From the NCBI GenBank assembly GCA_947629865.1, contig CANRFJ010000001.1:62001-126000 (forward strand): 64,000 nt of DNA, written 5' to 3'. Below the pieces are notes generated by a model. It searched no databases. It saw only the letters and a program-made list of their open reading frames with translations, and had not been told where the DNA came from. Shown piece by piece: positions 41,170-49,728 of the stretch (position 1 is its first letter; each line of letters starts with the position of its first letter). A program made the position numbers and the translations under genes. Origin of the DNA: an uncultured Lachnospiraceae bacterium (GTDB lineage: Bacteria; Bacillota; Clostridia; Lachnospirales; Lachnospiraceae).

Positions 41170-41268
41170 ATGTTCAATATACCATATTCTGCGAGGAGTT
41201 TCAAGTGTTTTCTTTATCCTGGATAGCGTAAATTTACTGTAGGAAAATAACAGGCGGAAAATTTTCTG

Positions 41269-42504
41269 CTATTTTTTAAACATATAGGATGATTCCTTTC
41301 TATAGATTATAATAAGAAATAATGTAATCCATGCTATTATCGCTATTAGTGTCATCTGCGGCAATCGAATTACATGATTTCCCACTTCATATCCCTGATA
41401 AATTTGAAAAGTATTGAAAGCCCCCATAATCTGAGTCGGCATGAGAACCTTAATTTTATCAAAGGTCTGAAAAGCTGGTTCAACAGACTCAAACAGGGTA
41501 ATAGGGGCACCAGCGCCCAGTATAACTCCCAATCCTACCATAAGGGAAAGCCGCCTCCGAAACAAACAGGACAAAACGCACACAAAAAGCATAAATGTCA
41601 GTGTACCCAGATATCCAATGACCGATTGCAGTAAATAATACTGTAAATAGGTAAATCCATAAGGACAAGGATATAATTCTTCGTATACGGTACAATCTGC
41701 CCCTTTCAGACCATAGATAATACTTGTACCAATTAATGCTGCCATTTGAAACACCAGCCACAATAGAGTAGTAATCCCCACGGCATAAAGCAGTTTTGCT
41801 GTCACAACTTTTCTTCGTCCATATCGGGAAACCTGAATCAAAGACTTCATGCCTGTCTCCCATTCTGTTCCAAACAAGGAGAAAAAACATACAACCAACA
41901 GTATTCCCAAGGTGTAAGGAAGCTGGCTGTTAATGGATACCATTATATCCCAACCATGGTGATATCCTGCTACAATATCCATATGTTCCATATGTTCTTT
42001 AGCACATTGCAGATAATCTTCTGCCAACCTAGGTGCATAAGTCTTTGTGTTTGTAATAATACTCAACGGATCTTTCGAATATTGAATTAATGCATACTCA
42101 CTATCTAATACATCCTTTTCATCGGTGTTAAAATCCTCTACAGACATGACACAGTTTCCATAATCCCAATCATACAATATATCTGAAACTGATGCCTCCA
42201 CTTTTTCCATCTTCAGCCTTTTTTTAATTTCCTTATCACTCAATCGATGCTCATCAACATATTCTTTGTATGCTTTTTCCCAATTTGCAGCATAGATTTC
42301 ATCCACTACCCCGTGCTTCATATCTTTCTGCGCCCTGCGGTATTCTTCGTGTGTCAGGAAATAGTCAGGATCCCATGGTGCATATAAACTCATATTTCCC
42401 AACATTCCCATTACAATGTAGAAAATGAGAATAGCTATTCCTACAATCTGTATAAATTTATAATTTCTCTGTTTTTGAATCTCATATTTAATCAAATCTC
42501 TCAT
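41269..42504 (-). CDS. ABC transporter permease (second)
   Basis: 411 residues with an N-terminal membrane helix, a long extracytoplasmic segment (about residues 40-175) and five further helices in the C-terminal half, the ABC-2 exporter permease layout. Its start overlaps the preceding permease by 17 bp. With the ATPase and the other permease it should form an exporter, possibly for a lipid or peptide antibiotic or a cell-envelope component. No substrate clue is visible. Confidence 0.8.
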   Translation of the reverse strand: MRDLIKYEIQKQRNYKFIQIVGIAILIFYIVMGMLGNMSLYAPWDPDYFLTHEEYRRAQKDMKHGVVDEIYAANWEKAYKEYVDEHRLSDKEIKKRLKMEKVEASVSDILYDWDYGNCVMSVEDFNTDEKDVLDSEYALIQYSKDPLSIITNTKTYAPRLAEDYLQCAKEHMEHMDIVAGYHHGWDIMVSINSQLPYTLGILLVVCFFSLFGTEWETGMKSLIQVSRYGRRKVVTAKLLYAVGITTLLWLVFQMAALIGTSIIYGLKGADCTVYEELYPCPYGFTYLQYYLLQSVIGYLGTLTFMLFVCVLSCLFRRRLSLMVGLGVILGAGAPITLFESVEPAFQTFDKIKVLMPTQIMGAFNTFQIYQGYEVGNHVIRLPQMTLIAIIAWITLFLIIIYRKESSYMFKK

Positions 42505-43597
42505 ACTTTCTCTCCTTTCCCATGCGAACTAAAATGCAGGATAGTGCCATGAACAGAACCACTAGTTCTATCACTGCAATCTGCCAGTACGAAATATATA
42601 TCTGTCCAATCCGAAATTCATAGAAACTGTTCCACAGATACTCCCCAGCGATAAAATTGGAAAACCAGAGTCCTAGCAGCCAATGATGGAAATTTTGGAA
42701 CAGTAGAACCGGTATCAGTAAAATAGCCAGTGATATACAGATGATTTTGATTGTTGTTTTTAAATACTGCGACAGCACAAATACCACTGCCGCTGCTACC
42801 TGACACGTTAGTAGCGAAACGAACAAGATTACGGACAAATATCTTCCGTTATTCCATACATACGGACATGTATTGTATCCATTTCTGAAATCTTGGACAA
42901 CAGAATCCATCCCCGCCCATCCAGTACGAATATAAATAATCACAGCCGATAATCCAATGAGAATAACTGATACCAACAAAGCTGAACTCTGACACACTGC
43001 CAATTTTATGTAGCCCAGCTTTCTTCTTCCGTTGCGACTGGTGGAAAGAAGGGCATCCATGCCTGTATCTTGCTCTCTTGTAAAAAATGATGCAAGAAGG
43101 AACACAAGAAACATCAATATGCATTTAGAGAACATGGATAAACTTCTGACCATTACAACCCGGGCGATATTGTTTCCAAAAATAAACTGATCAGATTGTT
43201 CTTCAATCTTCCTGTACGTTTCCGAAATTCGATCTATATCGTATAACGGATCCCTCTGTGCTATTCCTGCTTTATAACTTTTCACATAATCCTCTACTAT
43301 ACTGTTAAAATCTGTATAATACCAAGCATCATGGAGAACCAGAAAATCCGGTTGGTAATAATTCATTTCATCCCGCAGTTTATTTTCGTCATTTAAATAA
43401 TCTTCATATTCATTGCTTATCCGCACTTTCCACTCCTCATCCATCTGCCCGCCATATTTCTCATAAGCCTCCAGATATTCCCCTACATCTGACGGAATCA
43501 GCTTCCACACAAAAACACCCTGTATGATACAGATTATAAAAAATGCAATAAATATCTCCGACCGTTTCCATGTTTTTTTCAGCTCCTTTAAAAACAT
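42488..43597 (-). CDS. ABC transporter permease (first)
   Basis: 369 residues with the same layout as the next gene: one N-terminal helix, a large outside loop (residues 30-150) and five C-terminal helices. The two are probably ancient duplicates and form a heterodimeric membrane unit. The start is one base after the ATPase stop. Confidence 0.8.
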   Translation of the reverse strand: MFLKELKKTWKRSEIFIAFFIICIIQGVFVWKLIPSDVGEYLEAYEKYGGQMDEEWKVRISNEYEDYLNDENKLRDEMNYYQPDFLVLHDAWYYTDFNSIVEDYVKSYKAGIAQRDPLYDIDRISETYRKIEEQSDQFIFGNNIARVVMVRSLSMFSKCILMFLVFLLASFFTREQDTGMDALLSTSRNGRRKLGYIKLAVCQSSALLVSVILIGLSAVIIYIRTGWAGMDSVVQDFRNGYNTCPYVWNNGRYLSVILFVSLLTCQVAAAVVFVLSQYLKTTIKIICISLAILLIPVLLFQNFHHWLLGLWFSNFIAGEYLWNSFYEFRIGQIYISYWQIAVIELVVLFMALSCILVRMGKERKYERFD

Positions 43598-43598
43598 A

Positions 43599-44477
43599 TC
43601 ACTCTCCCGCCTTTACATCCAGAATAAACTGACTCAGATACAATTCTTCCAGACCGGGATCCACCAAAAGTGCCCCCGCTGGCGCCTCTCCGCTACAGAT
43701 AATCCTGAGTTCCATATCAGATCCAACCGGCTGCATACTTGAAATAATGTATTTTTCCTTACATTCTTCGATATCCTTTGCAGCCACTTTTAACAAATAA
43801 ACCTTTTCTTTCATATGCTTCAAAATATCCTTATTTTTATCCTGCATCACAACTTTTCCATCTTTAAAAATAATGATATCTGTCGCTACGCTTTCAACAT
43901 CTGAAACTATATGAGTGGATAAAATGATTAGCCTGTCCTCCGCCAGCTGAGCAATCAGATTTCGAAAACGAATCCGTTCTTTTGGATCCAGTCCGGCAGT
44001 AGGCTCATCTAAAATCAGTATCTCGGGATCATTCAGTAAAGCTTGTGCAATTCCCAATCTCTGGATCATGCCACCAGAATAGGTTTTTATTTTCTTTTTT
44101 CTCACATCCTCCAAGGAAACCTGTTTTAACAGCCAAGCGATCCTCTCCTCCACCTCTTGTTTAGACATTCCCTTGAGGCAGCCGAGATATCGCAGATATT
44201 CCTCCCCAGTAAACCATGAGTAATACCCCACCTTCTGCGGAAGATACCCTAAACGCTCACGGTATTCTTCATTCATAAGATGTATATCTTCCCCATCAAA
44301 TAAAACCTTCCCTTCTGTCGGTTTCAAAATGTCGCACAACATGCGTATCAATGTTGTTTTTCCTGCTCCATTTGGTCCTAGCAAACCAATTATTCCTTCT
44401 GTAAGTTCCAGATTTAACTGGTCCACTGCTGTTTTTTTCCCGTATTTCTTTGTCAAATTAAATGTTGTAAGTTTCAT
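43599..44477 (-). CDS. ABC transporter ATP-binding protein
   Basis: 292 residues. Walker A is GPNGAGKTT (near residues 34-42), the signature is YSGGMIQRLGIAQAL, Walker B is ILILDEPTAGLDP, and the switch is STHIVSDVES. The C-terminal extension is typical of antibiotic or lantibiotic-type ABC-2 exporters (CcmA/BcrA-like). It overlaps the preceding membrane protein gene by 20 bp. Confidence 0.92.
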   Translation of the reverse strand: MKLTTFNLTKKYGKKTAVDQLNLELTEGIIGLLGPNGAGKTTLIRMLCDILKPTEGKVLFDGEDIHLMNEEYRERLGYLPQKVGYYSWFTGEEYLRYLGCLKGMSKQEVEERIAWLLKQVSLEDVRKKKIKTYSGGMIQRLGIAQALLNDPEILILDEPTAGLDPKERIRFRNLIAQLAEDRLIILSTHIVSDVESVATDIIIFKDGKVVMQDKNKDILKHMKEKVYLLKVAAKDIEECKEKYIISSMQPVGSDMELRIICSGEAPAGALLVDPGLEELYLSQFILDVKAGE

Positions 44478-45183
44478 AAATAAACTTCCTTTCCAGCATA
44501 TATTTCCCTAAAGCAACCATTACTATCATGCACACCAAGACTGCTGCCGCCAGAACTATCAAGTTCTCTGACATAAAATCATATAAGCGATATAGTGTAA
44601 TATCTGATAGGATAGATACGATCATATACAAACCGATCATGTGAGTTGTTCTTCTGATTTGAAAGGCACAAACGACTACCATAGTTACTGACAATCCCAC
44701 AAAAATCGGTAGCAAAAATACCATGTTCAAATATAATAAGGATTTCTGATATTCCGAAAAAACAAATAGATTTGTCAACCATATTAAAACTATCATAAAT
44801 CCGGCAACTAAAATGATTCGTGCAAACAAAATGTATAAATAATTATATCGACAGCTGTTTTCAATTTCCTGCATCTTTTTATCGTCTGAAAGGATGACAA
44901 AACAGAACAATACGACGCTGAAACACAGAGCAAATGCGTCAGACATATATAACATATTTTGCCATCCCAACCTGACTGCGGTAATTGCAAATAATACAAA
45001 ACTCATAAAAGATACAAGATAAATCCATTTAGGAATATAGGAAACTTGTAACTTTAATATGGGGAAAAATTTTCCTCTTTTCTTTACAGCCGGAAGGTGT
45101 CGTATACAATTTTCTATCTGCTCCTGCGAGGCTGGCTTTATCGTATATTTCATTAACTCTCGCACCACATCTCCCTTGTTCAT
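44458..45183 (-). CDS. Six-helix membrane protein next to an ECF sigma factor, possible anti-sigma factor
   Basis: 241 residues. A cytoplasmic N-terminus of about 50 residues (NKGDVVRELMKYTIKPASQEQIENCIRHLP) precedes six membrane helices. It overlaps the sigma gene by 4 bases (ATGA), the usual coupling of sigma and anti-sigma genes. There is no ZAS zinc motif. Inference: the N-terminal segment could hold the sigma factor at the membrane until the transporter or envelope is stressed. Confidence 0.65.
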   Translation of the reverse strand: MNKGDVVRELMKYTIKPASQEQIENCIRHLPAVKKRGKFFPILKLQVSYIPKWIYLVSFMSFVLFAITAVRLGWQNMLYMSDAFALCFSVVLFCFVILSDDKKMQEIENSCRYNYLYILFARIILVAGFMIVLIWLTNLFVFSEYQKSLLYLNMVFLLPIFVGLSVTMVVVCAFQIRRTTHMIGLYMIVSILSDITLYRLYDFMSENLIVLAAAVLVCMIVMVALGKYMLERKFIYETYNI

Positions 45184-45695
45184 AGAATATCCTCCTGCTC
45201 CATTATTTTTTTACAATGTTCTAATCCTCGATGCACCCTGGTCTTCACTGTGGACACAGGAACCTGTAAGATTATTGAAATTTCTTTATATTTTAGCTGC
45301 TGGTAATAATATAAAATCAGACATTCTCTCTGTTCAATTGGAATTCTTTTTAAAATACTTTCTATTAAAATCTTATCCTCTACTTGTCCAAATCTTCTCT
45401 CCTCCCACTTCTCTGTAGTCTGTTCTAATTCTATTTTTGTGCATCTATAATGATCAATTATAGTATTCTGTGCAATTCGATAGAGAAAAGTGGCAAATTT
45501 AGCCGCTGGAACATATCTTCCAATGGCTCTGGTCAGTTTCAGAAAGGTCTCCTGTGTCAAATCCTCTGCCAATTCTTTATTGCCAGTGTACCTATATATA
45601 TAATTGTATATCTGAGGATAATGTTTTCTCACAAGTTTATCTAATGCCTCTTTGTCTCCATTTCGGGCTCTTTGTGCCAATATAATATCTTTCAT
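45180..45695 (-). CDS. ECF RNA polymerase sigma factor
   Basis: 171 residues with region 2 (FLKLTRAIGRYVPAAKFATFLYRIAQNTIIDHYR) and region 4 (PIEQRECLILYYYQQLKYKEISIILQVPVSTVKTRVHRGLEHCKK). It is the first gene of a five-gene operon with a putative anti-sigma membrane protein and an ABC exporter. A matching ECF-type promoter lies directly upstream, suggesting autoregulation. Confidence 0.92.
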   Translation of the reverse strand: MKDIILAQRARNGDKEALDKLVRKHYPQIYNYIYRYTGNKELAEDLTQETFLKLTRAIGRYVPAAKFATFLYRIAQNTIIDHYRCTKIELEQTTEKWEERRFGQVEDKILIESILKRIPIEQRECLILYYYQQLKYKEISIILQVPVSTVKTRVHRGLEHCKKIMEQEDIL

Positions 45696-45727
45696 ACAGT
45701 TCTCTCATTTCTTTGGTTATATTATTA

Positions 45728-45756
45728 TAAACGATGTAACTAAGAAAAAAGTTTCA
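45728..45756 (-). promoter_or_regulatory. Candidate ECF-type autoregulatory promoter
   Basis: Read on the minus strand: TGAAAC (45756-45751), 17-bp spacer, CGTTTA (45733-45728), about 33 bases before the sigma ATG. This resembles SigW-type promoters (TGAAAC-N16-CGTA). Confidence 0.6.
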
Positions 45757-46057
45757 CAAAATCACAAAAAATTTTTATAATCTGTGAACATTCCCCATCA
45801 AGTGGACGAATTCCTAAAGATTTGTATAAAAATAAGGACTAAATTAGTTTCCAATCCTTTGATTCTATATGGATTTCTCTAACTTGTCCTTATTATATCA
45901 AATGTACTAAAGAATTACACCATAATGGTAGTTATCGATAACGTAAATTTATTGTAGGAAAATAACAGGCGGAAAATTTTCCACACAGCGTGTGGAAAAT
46001 CCGGAGTCAGGTAGAACGAATTATATTTTTTGATAAAGATTTTGTGAGGGTACAAGA
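45757..46057. other. Gene-free interval with repeat tail and hairpins
   Basis: Holds a 12-bp perfect palindrome GTTATCGATAAC (45931-45942), a third copy of the roughly 40-bp repeat tail (45942-45981) and an 11-bp stem ATTTTCCACAC/GTGTGGAAAAT (45976-46000). No coding region is recognised. Confidence 0.6.
45942..45981 (+). repeat. 40-bp repeat tail, third copy
   Basis: Matches 41227-41266 almost exactly and 39136-39176 with a few changes; the core is TTGTAGGAAAATAACAGGCG. Here it stands alone, without the toxin or antisense RNA parts. Confidence 0.8.
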
Positions 46058-46450
46058 TCACTCATAATTCTCCTCCAAAATTTCTAATATATTAGTAATG
46101 TTACAGATCCTTTGACAATCGAATTCATCACCTAAAGCATCCAATTCATCAAAGAGCACTGCATTAATACCAGCATTTTGTGCTCCTACTACGTCTGAAT
46201 AATATAAATCACCAACATGCATTGCTTCATTCGGTCTAATGCCCAGATGGTTTAAAACAACGTTAAATATAGCGGGATTAGGTTTCGATACCCCCTCCAC
46301 GGATGAATCGGCAATATAATCAAAAAAGGGTAATATTCCTAATTTTTCGATATCACTCGATAGAGATTGTTTGCGCCAATTTGATACTACTGCCAACTTA
46401 TATCCTTTGCTTTTCAAAGTTGTTAATACATCTGGAACTCCATCAACCAA
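46058..46450 (-). pseudogene. HAD-family hydrolase, N-terminally truncated
   Basis: 130 residues covering the C-terminal part of a HAD phosphatase: VVSNWRKQ (motif II), KPNPAIFNVVLNHL (motif III Lys) and HVGDLYYSDVVGAQNAG (motif IV). The catalytic DxD/DxT motif I and cap domain are missing; in frame upstream the sequence meets a stop after about 20 more codons. The gene was cut at the right edge of the accessory block, near 46500. Confidence 0.75.
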
Positions 46451-46547
46451 ACTGTATTTCTTTGCTATTTTAAAACTGGAAATACATGAATAGTCTGGCA
46501 GTTAATGCAAATACTACAAGTGTCAAATCGAAAGGAGGAGATGGAGA

Positions 46548-46763
46548 GTGAGCGGGCAGGAAAAAAAGATAGATTATCATGAATTTGATTTTGGCGAGCA
46601 GATTGAGAATCTCAACGCCTGTTCCACCACGGACTGCACCGGGCTGATGTGGCGGGCGCCAAAGGATCACGACGAGGTGGAGTCCTATCGCGACGTATAC
46701 GATTTCGAGCCAAATTATGTAGAAAAGGACAGGGACGAAAAGGAAGAAAATGATAAAAAATAA
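46548..46763 (+). CDS. Small conserved acidic protein of unknown function
   Basis: 71 residues: highly acidic C-terminus (DRDEKEENDKK) and a pair of cysteines in NACSTTDCTGLMWRAP. No signal peptide. The GTG at 46548 follows AAAGGAGGAG. I think similar small proteins sit near spoVT in related genomes, but cannot confirm it. It is the first backbone gene after the accessory block. Confidence 0.6.
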   Translation: MSGQEKKIDYHEFDFGEQIENLNACSTTDCTGLMWRAPKDHDEVESYRDVYDFEPNYVEKDRDEKEENDKK

Positions 46764-46806
46764 GATACTGTAAAGGGGCAGAGCGTCCCTTCAGAAAGGA
46801 GTAAAC

Positions 46807-47352
46807 ATGAAAGCAACGGGAATAGTAAGGCGGATTGACGACTTGGGACGGGTTGTGGTTCCAAAGGAGATTCGGAGGACACTCAGGATACGGGAGGGCG
46901 ATCCGTTGGAGATTTTTACGAACAGGGACGGCGGAATCATCCTGAAGAAATATTCGCCCATCGGCGAGCTGGGCGAGCTGGCGGCGGAGTATGTGGAAGC
47001 GGTGGCGCAGGTGGCAAAATGTACGGTGTGCGTGGCGGACAGAGATATGATTGTGGCCGTGGCGGGCCCCAACAAGAAGGACTTTGCGGGAAAGGATCTT
47101 CACGCCGACCTCATCCAGTGCATTGAGCGGCGGGAAAACATACTTTCCACCGATGCAGATGCCGGATTTTGTCAGATAACCTCAGATGAGGCCGAAGTAT
47201 TTTCCGAGGCCGTGAGCACGATCCTCGCGGAGGGCGATGCCATCGGGGCAGTGGCTCTCCTCTCCAGGGATCCGGACAGGGAATTTACGGAATTTGAGGA
47301 GAAAATGGCCGTCTGCGGCGCCAGCTTTTTAGGACGTCAGATGGAGCAGTAG
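46807..47352 (+). CDS. spoVT: Stage V sporulation protein T, AbrB-family regulator
   Basis: 181 residues. The N-terminal SpoVT-AbrB swapped-hairpin DNA-binding domain starts MKATGIVRRIDDLGRVVVPKEIRRTLRIREGDPLEIF; the C-terminal GAF-like domain follows. SpoVT controls late forespore (sigma-G) genes. AGAAAGGAG precedes the ATG. In Bacillus it begins the spoVT-yabM-mazG-rqcP-yabP-yabQ-divIC region; here other genes lie between spoVT and rqcP. Confidence 0.95.
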   Translation: MKATGIVRRIDDLGRVVVPKEIRRTLRIREGDPLEIFTNRDGGIILKKYSPIGELGELAAEYVEAVAQVAKCTVCVADRDMIVAVAGPNKKDFAGKDLHADLIQCIERRENILSTDADAGFCQITSDEAEVFSEAVSTILAEGDAIGAVALLSRDPDREFTEFEEKMAVCGASFLGRQMEQ

Positions 47353-47362
47353 GCAGCAGAAA

Positions 47363-47387
47363 ACTGCATAAGGGTATCTTATGCAGT
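47363..47387 (+). terminator. Strong hairpin after spoVT
   Basis: Perfect 10-bp stem ACTGCATAAG (47363-47372) and CTTATGCAGT (47378-47387) with a 5-nt loop. T runs come only 8 and 20 bases later, so termination efficiency is uncertain. Confidence 0.55.
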
Positions 47388-47441
47388 ACATAACGGTTTT
47401 TCAGCCCTTTTTTTCGACAAAATAAGCCAAAATGAACCCGC

Positions 47442-47470
47442 TTGACATTGAAAAAGTTAGATGATACGAT
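47442..47470 (+). promoter_or_regulatory. Promoter of the Ig-like secreted protein
   Basis: TTGACA (47442-47447), 17-bp spacer, TACGAT (47465-47470). The leader to the ATG at 47526 has nested hairpins (AGCG...CGCT around GCAC/GTGC at about 47472-47496). Confidence 0.65.
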
Positions 47471-47525
47471 TAGCGAGGTCGCACGGTTGTGCCGCTAAAA
47501 TCAGTAAAGGAGTGAACCAGAAGAA

Positions 47526-48509
47526 ATGGGGAAAATTGTAAGATCAACTTTAATTTTTGCTTTGATGGTGAGTCTGGTTTTTGGCAACGTGAACGCAGGC
47601 AGCGCCAGGGTGCGTAAACCTAAACTGAGCAAATCTAAAGTTACGATTACGATTGGGAAGAAGAAGAAAATTACTGTAAAGAAGGCAAAACCAAAGAGTA
47701 CAAAATGGTCACTGACAAAAAAGGGAAAGAAGGTCGTCTCGCTCTCCAAAAAGAAGAAAAGAAGTGTGACTATCCGGGGAAAGAAAGCGGGGACGGCCAT
47801 TGTAAAGGCCAGGATTAAGGTGAAGAAGAAAACATATACGCGGAAGGTTAAAGTTACGGTCAGGAAGAAAAAACCGGGGCACACGGATCCGCCGGTTGTG
47901 AGTCCCTCTCCGGTTCCCACGGCAAAACCGTCTGCGGGCCCGACGGCCTCGCCGAAGCCGAGCGTTAGCCCGAATGTGCAGACCATTCAGCCGATTGTGA
48001 GCGAAGATGGAAAGACGGAGACCTATGGGGGCCTGAACGGGACGGTGGATTACCGGCTGACGGCAGATGGCAAAGAGGTTGACGTGACGTCCGGAGACAT
48101 CGGGGAACTGGGCAGGGTATTCAATACGGATTCCCTCTACCAGAAATGGACAGGGGCCGGAAATGAGATCAGCAAACAGCTTTCAAGCGGAGAGATCACA
48201 ATACTCAAACCGAATCCGGATGGAAGCCGGACGGTGACAGTCAGCGGCGCAGACGGAGGCGTGAAGGAGAAGTACAATGTGAAGATGAAGGAGGGGAGCA
48301 GCAGTAGCAGCGTCACTCTTGAGATGCAGAAGGACGGTACGGATCAGACACAGATTGTCGTGATAGCAGGCGATACCATAACGGTAACGGGCGCAGACGG
48401 AAGTCCGATCGGCAGACTGCAAAAGAACGGGGACGGCAGCTACACAGTAGATTTAGATACGGACTGGGCCAGACAGCACGGATTTGAAATTGGCAGAATA
48501 GTCGGCTGA
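47526..48509 (+). CDS. Secreted Ig-like (Big_2) domain protein
   Basis: 327 residues with signal peptide (RSTLIFALMVSLVFGNVNAGSA). A very Lys-rich Big_2-type domain follows (residues 30-115, core KKITVKKAKPKSTKWSL ... AGTAIVKARIKVKKKTYTRKVKVTV), then a Pro/Ser/Thr linker (SPSPVPTAKPSAGPTASPKP) and a C-terminal domain of about 170 residues with no known match. No cell-wall anchor. The high positive charge could bind teichoic or other anionic wall polymers; that is inference. AAAGGAG precedes the ATG. Confidence 0.75.
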   Translation: MGKIVRSTLIFALMVSLVFGNVNAGSARVRKPKLSKSKVTITIGKKKKITVKKAKPKSTKWSLTKKGKKVVSLSKKKKRSVTIRGKKAGTAIVKARIKVKKKTYTRKVKVTVRKKKPGHTDPPVVSPSPVPTAKPSAGPTASPKPSVSPNVQTIQPIVSEDGKTETYGGLNGTVDYRLTADGKEVDVTSGDIGELGRVFNTDSLYQKWTGAGNEISKQLSSGEITILKPNPDGSRTVTVSGADGGVKEKYNVKMKEGSSSSSVTLEMQKDGTDQTQIVVIAGDTITVTGADGSPIGRLQKNGDGSYTVDLDTDWARQHGFEIGRIVG

Positions 48510-48551
48510 GTCCGTCAGGCGTAAAGCCATAGGAAGCAATGAATGAGCGGG

Positions 48552-48586
48552 AATCCCTTGAGTCTGTGGCGGTTCAAGGGATTTTT
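48552..48586 (+). terminator. Rho-independent terminator
   Basis: AATCCCTTGA (48552-48561) pairs with TCAAGGGATT (48574-48583), followed by TTTC. Confidence 0.85.
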
Positions 48587-48607
48587 CATAAATAAGCGGG
48601 GGATTGT

Positions 48608-49705
48608 ATGAAGGGAAAAGGAAGCCTGTCCTTTATTCTGGCGGGAAGCCTGCTGCTCTCCGGCACAGGGAAGGCGCCGGAAACCTGTGGGCTGGCAGCC
48701 GCATCGACGCCGGCTGCGGCCGCGGTGGAAAATAAGGACGGGGGAGTATTTACCGTCTACAGGGGAAAAAGCGCCGCCCTGTCGATTCGGCGGAGGGGAC
48801 GAAAAGTAAAAACGGGTAAACGCTTCCGCTACCGTGTGCGGAACAAAAAGATTGCGGCCGTATCAGGCAGAGGAAGGGTAAAGGGGAAAAAAGCAGGGAC
48901 GACAACCGTGATACTGCAGGAGAAATCAGATGCAGGAAGGATTAACGTAAAAATCAGGGTTGTGGATTACGTCAAGGGGCTTAGGGTAAAGCCGTCGGAC
49001 AATATGGCGCTGGGGACGGGAGAAAAGAAGAAAATCCGCGCAGCGGTTCGCCCCCGGACAGCAAAGAACCGGAAGATAAAATACATCAGCTCAGACAAAG
49101 GGATTGCGAAGGTAAGCGCCTCAGGGACAGTGCGGGCGGTAAAGAGCGGCAGCGCGACCATTACGGTGCGGACGCGCGGGACGACGAAAAAGGGAAAGAG
49201 AGTGAGCAAAAAAATTCGGGTATATGTGGGAGACGGAATCCCGACGCAGCCGGACATATCCGGCATATCCGAGCCGGACGATTCCACGCTGTTAGCCGCC
49301 CGTTTCGTGGTGCGGGACGGGGCGGGGATAAGTACCCTGTACTTTGTCAACCGCAGGTATCGCGGACAGGTACATCTGAAAATAGACGGCATGGAGATGG
49401 GCGGCAGCGGCAGTGTGGAACATATATTGCACAGGCTTGCAACAGAGATTACGGGAAAGGGAGTATCGGTATCTGTCAATCCGGGAGATAAGCGGGAGAA
49501 TAAATATTTTGACAGAAAATATAAGCGATGGAGAGATGCAATTACTGTTTCCCGAAAAAGCCTGTCCGACGACTGGCTGATTACTGACAGAAAAAACGGC
49601 AGACAGTACCGCCTGCGCGCGTGGGAGCGAGATGAGAAGTACCGGACGCCGTATGGCCTGATTGTCGCAAAAGGAGACACTACATCGCAAATTGTAGTAT
49701 ATTGA
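48608..49705 (+). CDS. Secreted protein with Big_2 Ig-like domains
   Basis: 365 residues. It has an N-terminal signal-like segment (GSLSFILAGSLLLSGTG), one degenerate Ig-like repeat (about 45-120), then a clear Big_2 domain (about 122-205: KGLRVKPSDNMALGTGEKKKIRAAVRP ... DKGIAKVSASGTVRAVKSGSATITV). A C-terminal region of about 150 residues without known match follows (YFVNRRYRGQVHLKIDGMEM). Very basic. Similar in style to the previous gene and the partial gene at the window start. Role at the cell surface is likely, details unknown. Confidence 0.75.
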   Translation: MKGKGSLSFILAGSLLLSGTGKAPETCGLAAASTPAAAAVENKDGGVFTVYRGKSAALSIRRRGRKVKTGKRFRYRVRNKKIAAVSGRGRVKGKKAGTTTVILQEKSDAGRINVKIRVVDYVKGLRVKPSDNMALGTGEKKKIRAAVRPRTAKNRKIKYISSDKGIAKVSASGTVRAVKSGSATITVRTRGTTKKGKRVSKKIRVYVGDGIPTQPDISGISEPDDSTLLAARFVVRDGAGISTLYFVNRRYRGQVHLKIDGMEMGGSGSVEHILHRLATEITGKGVSVSVNPGDKRENKYFDRKYKRWRDAITVSRKSLSDDWLITDRKNGRQYRLRAWERDEKYRTPYGLIVAKGDTTSQIVVY

Positions 49706-49728
49706 TTATTCTGGCTGGAGGTGTGGTG

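Larger units (their letters stand above)
40986..41266 (+). repeat. About 280-bp repeat, copy 2
   Basis: Matches copy 1 (38899-39176) from AGTGCTGAG through the terminator-like end (41226-41266), with scattered differences. The last part, with its A/T-rich hairpin, also serves as the terminator of the minus-strand ABC operon that ends at 41269. Confidence 0.75.
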
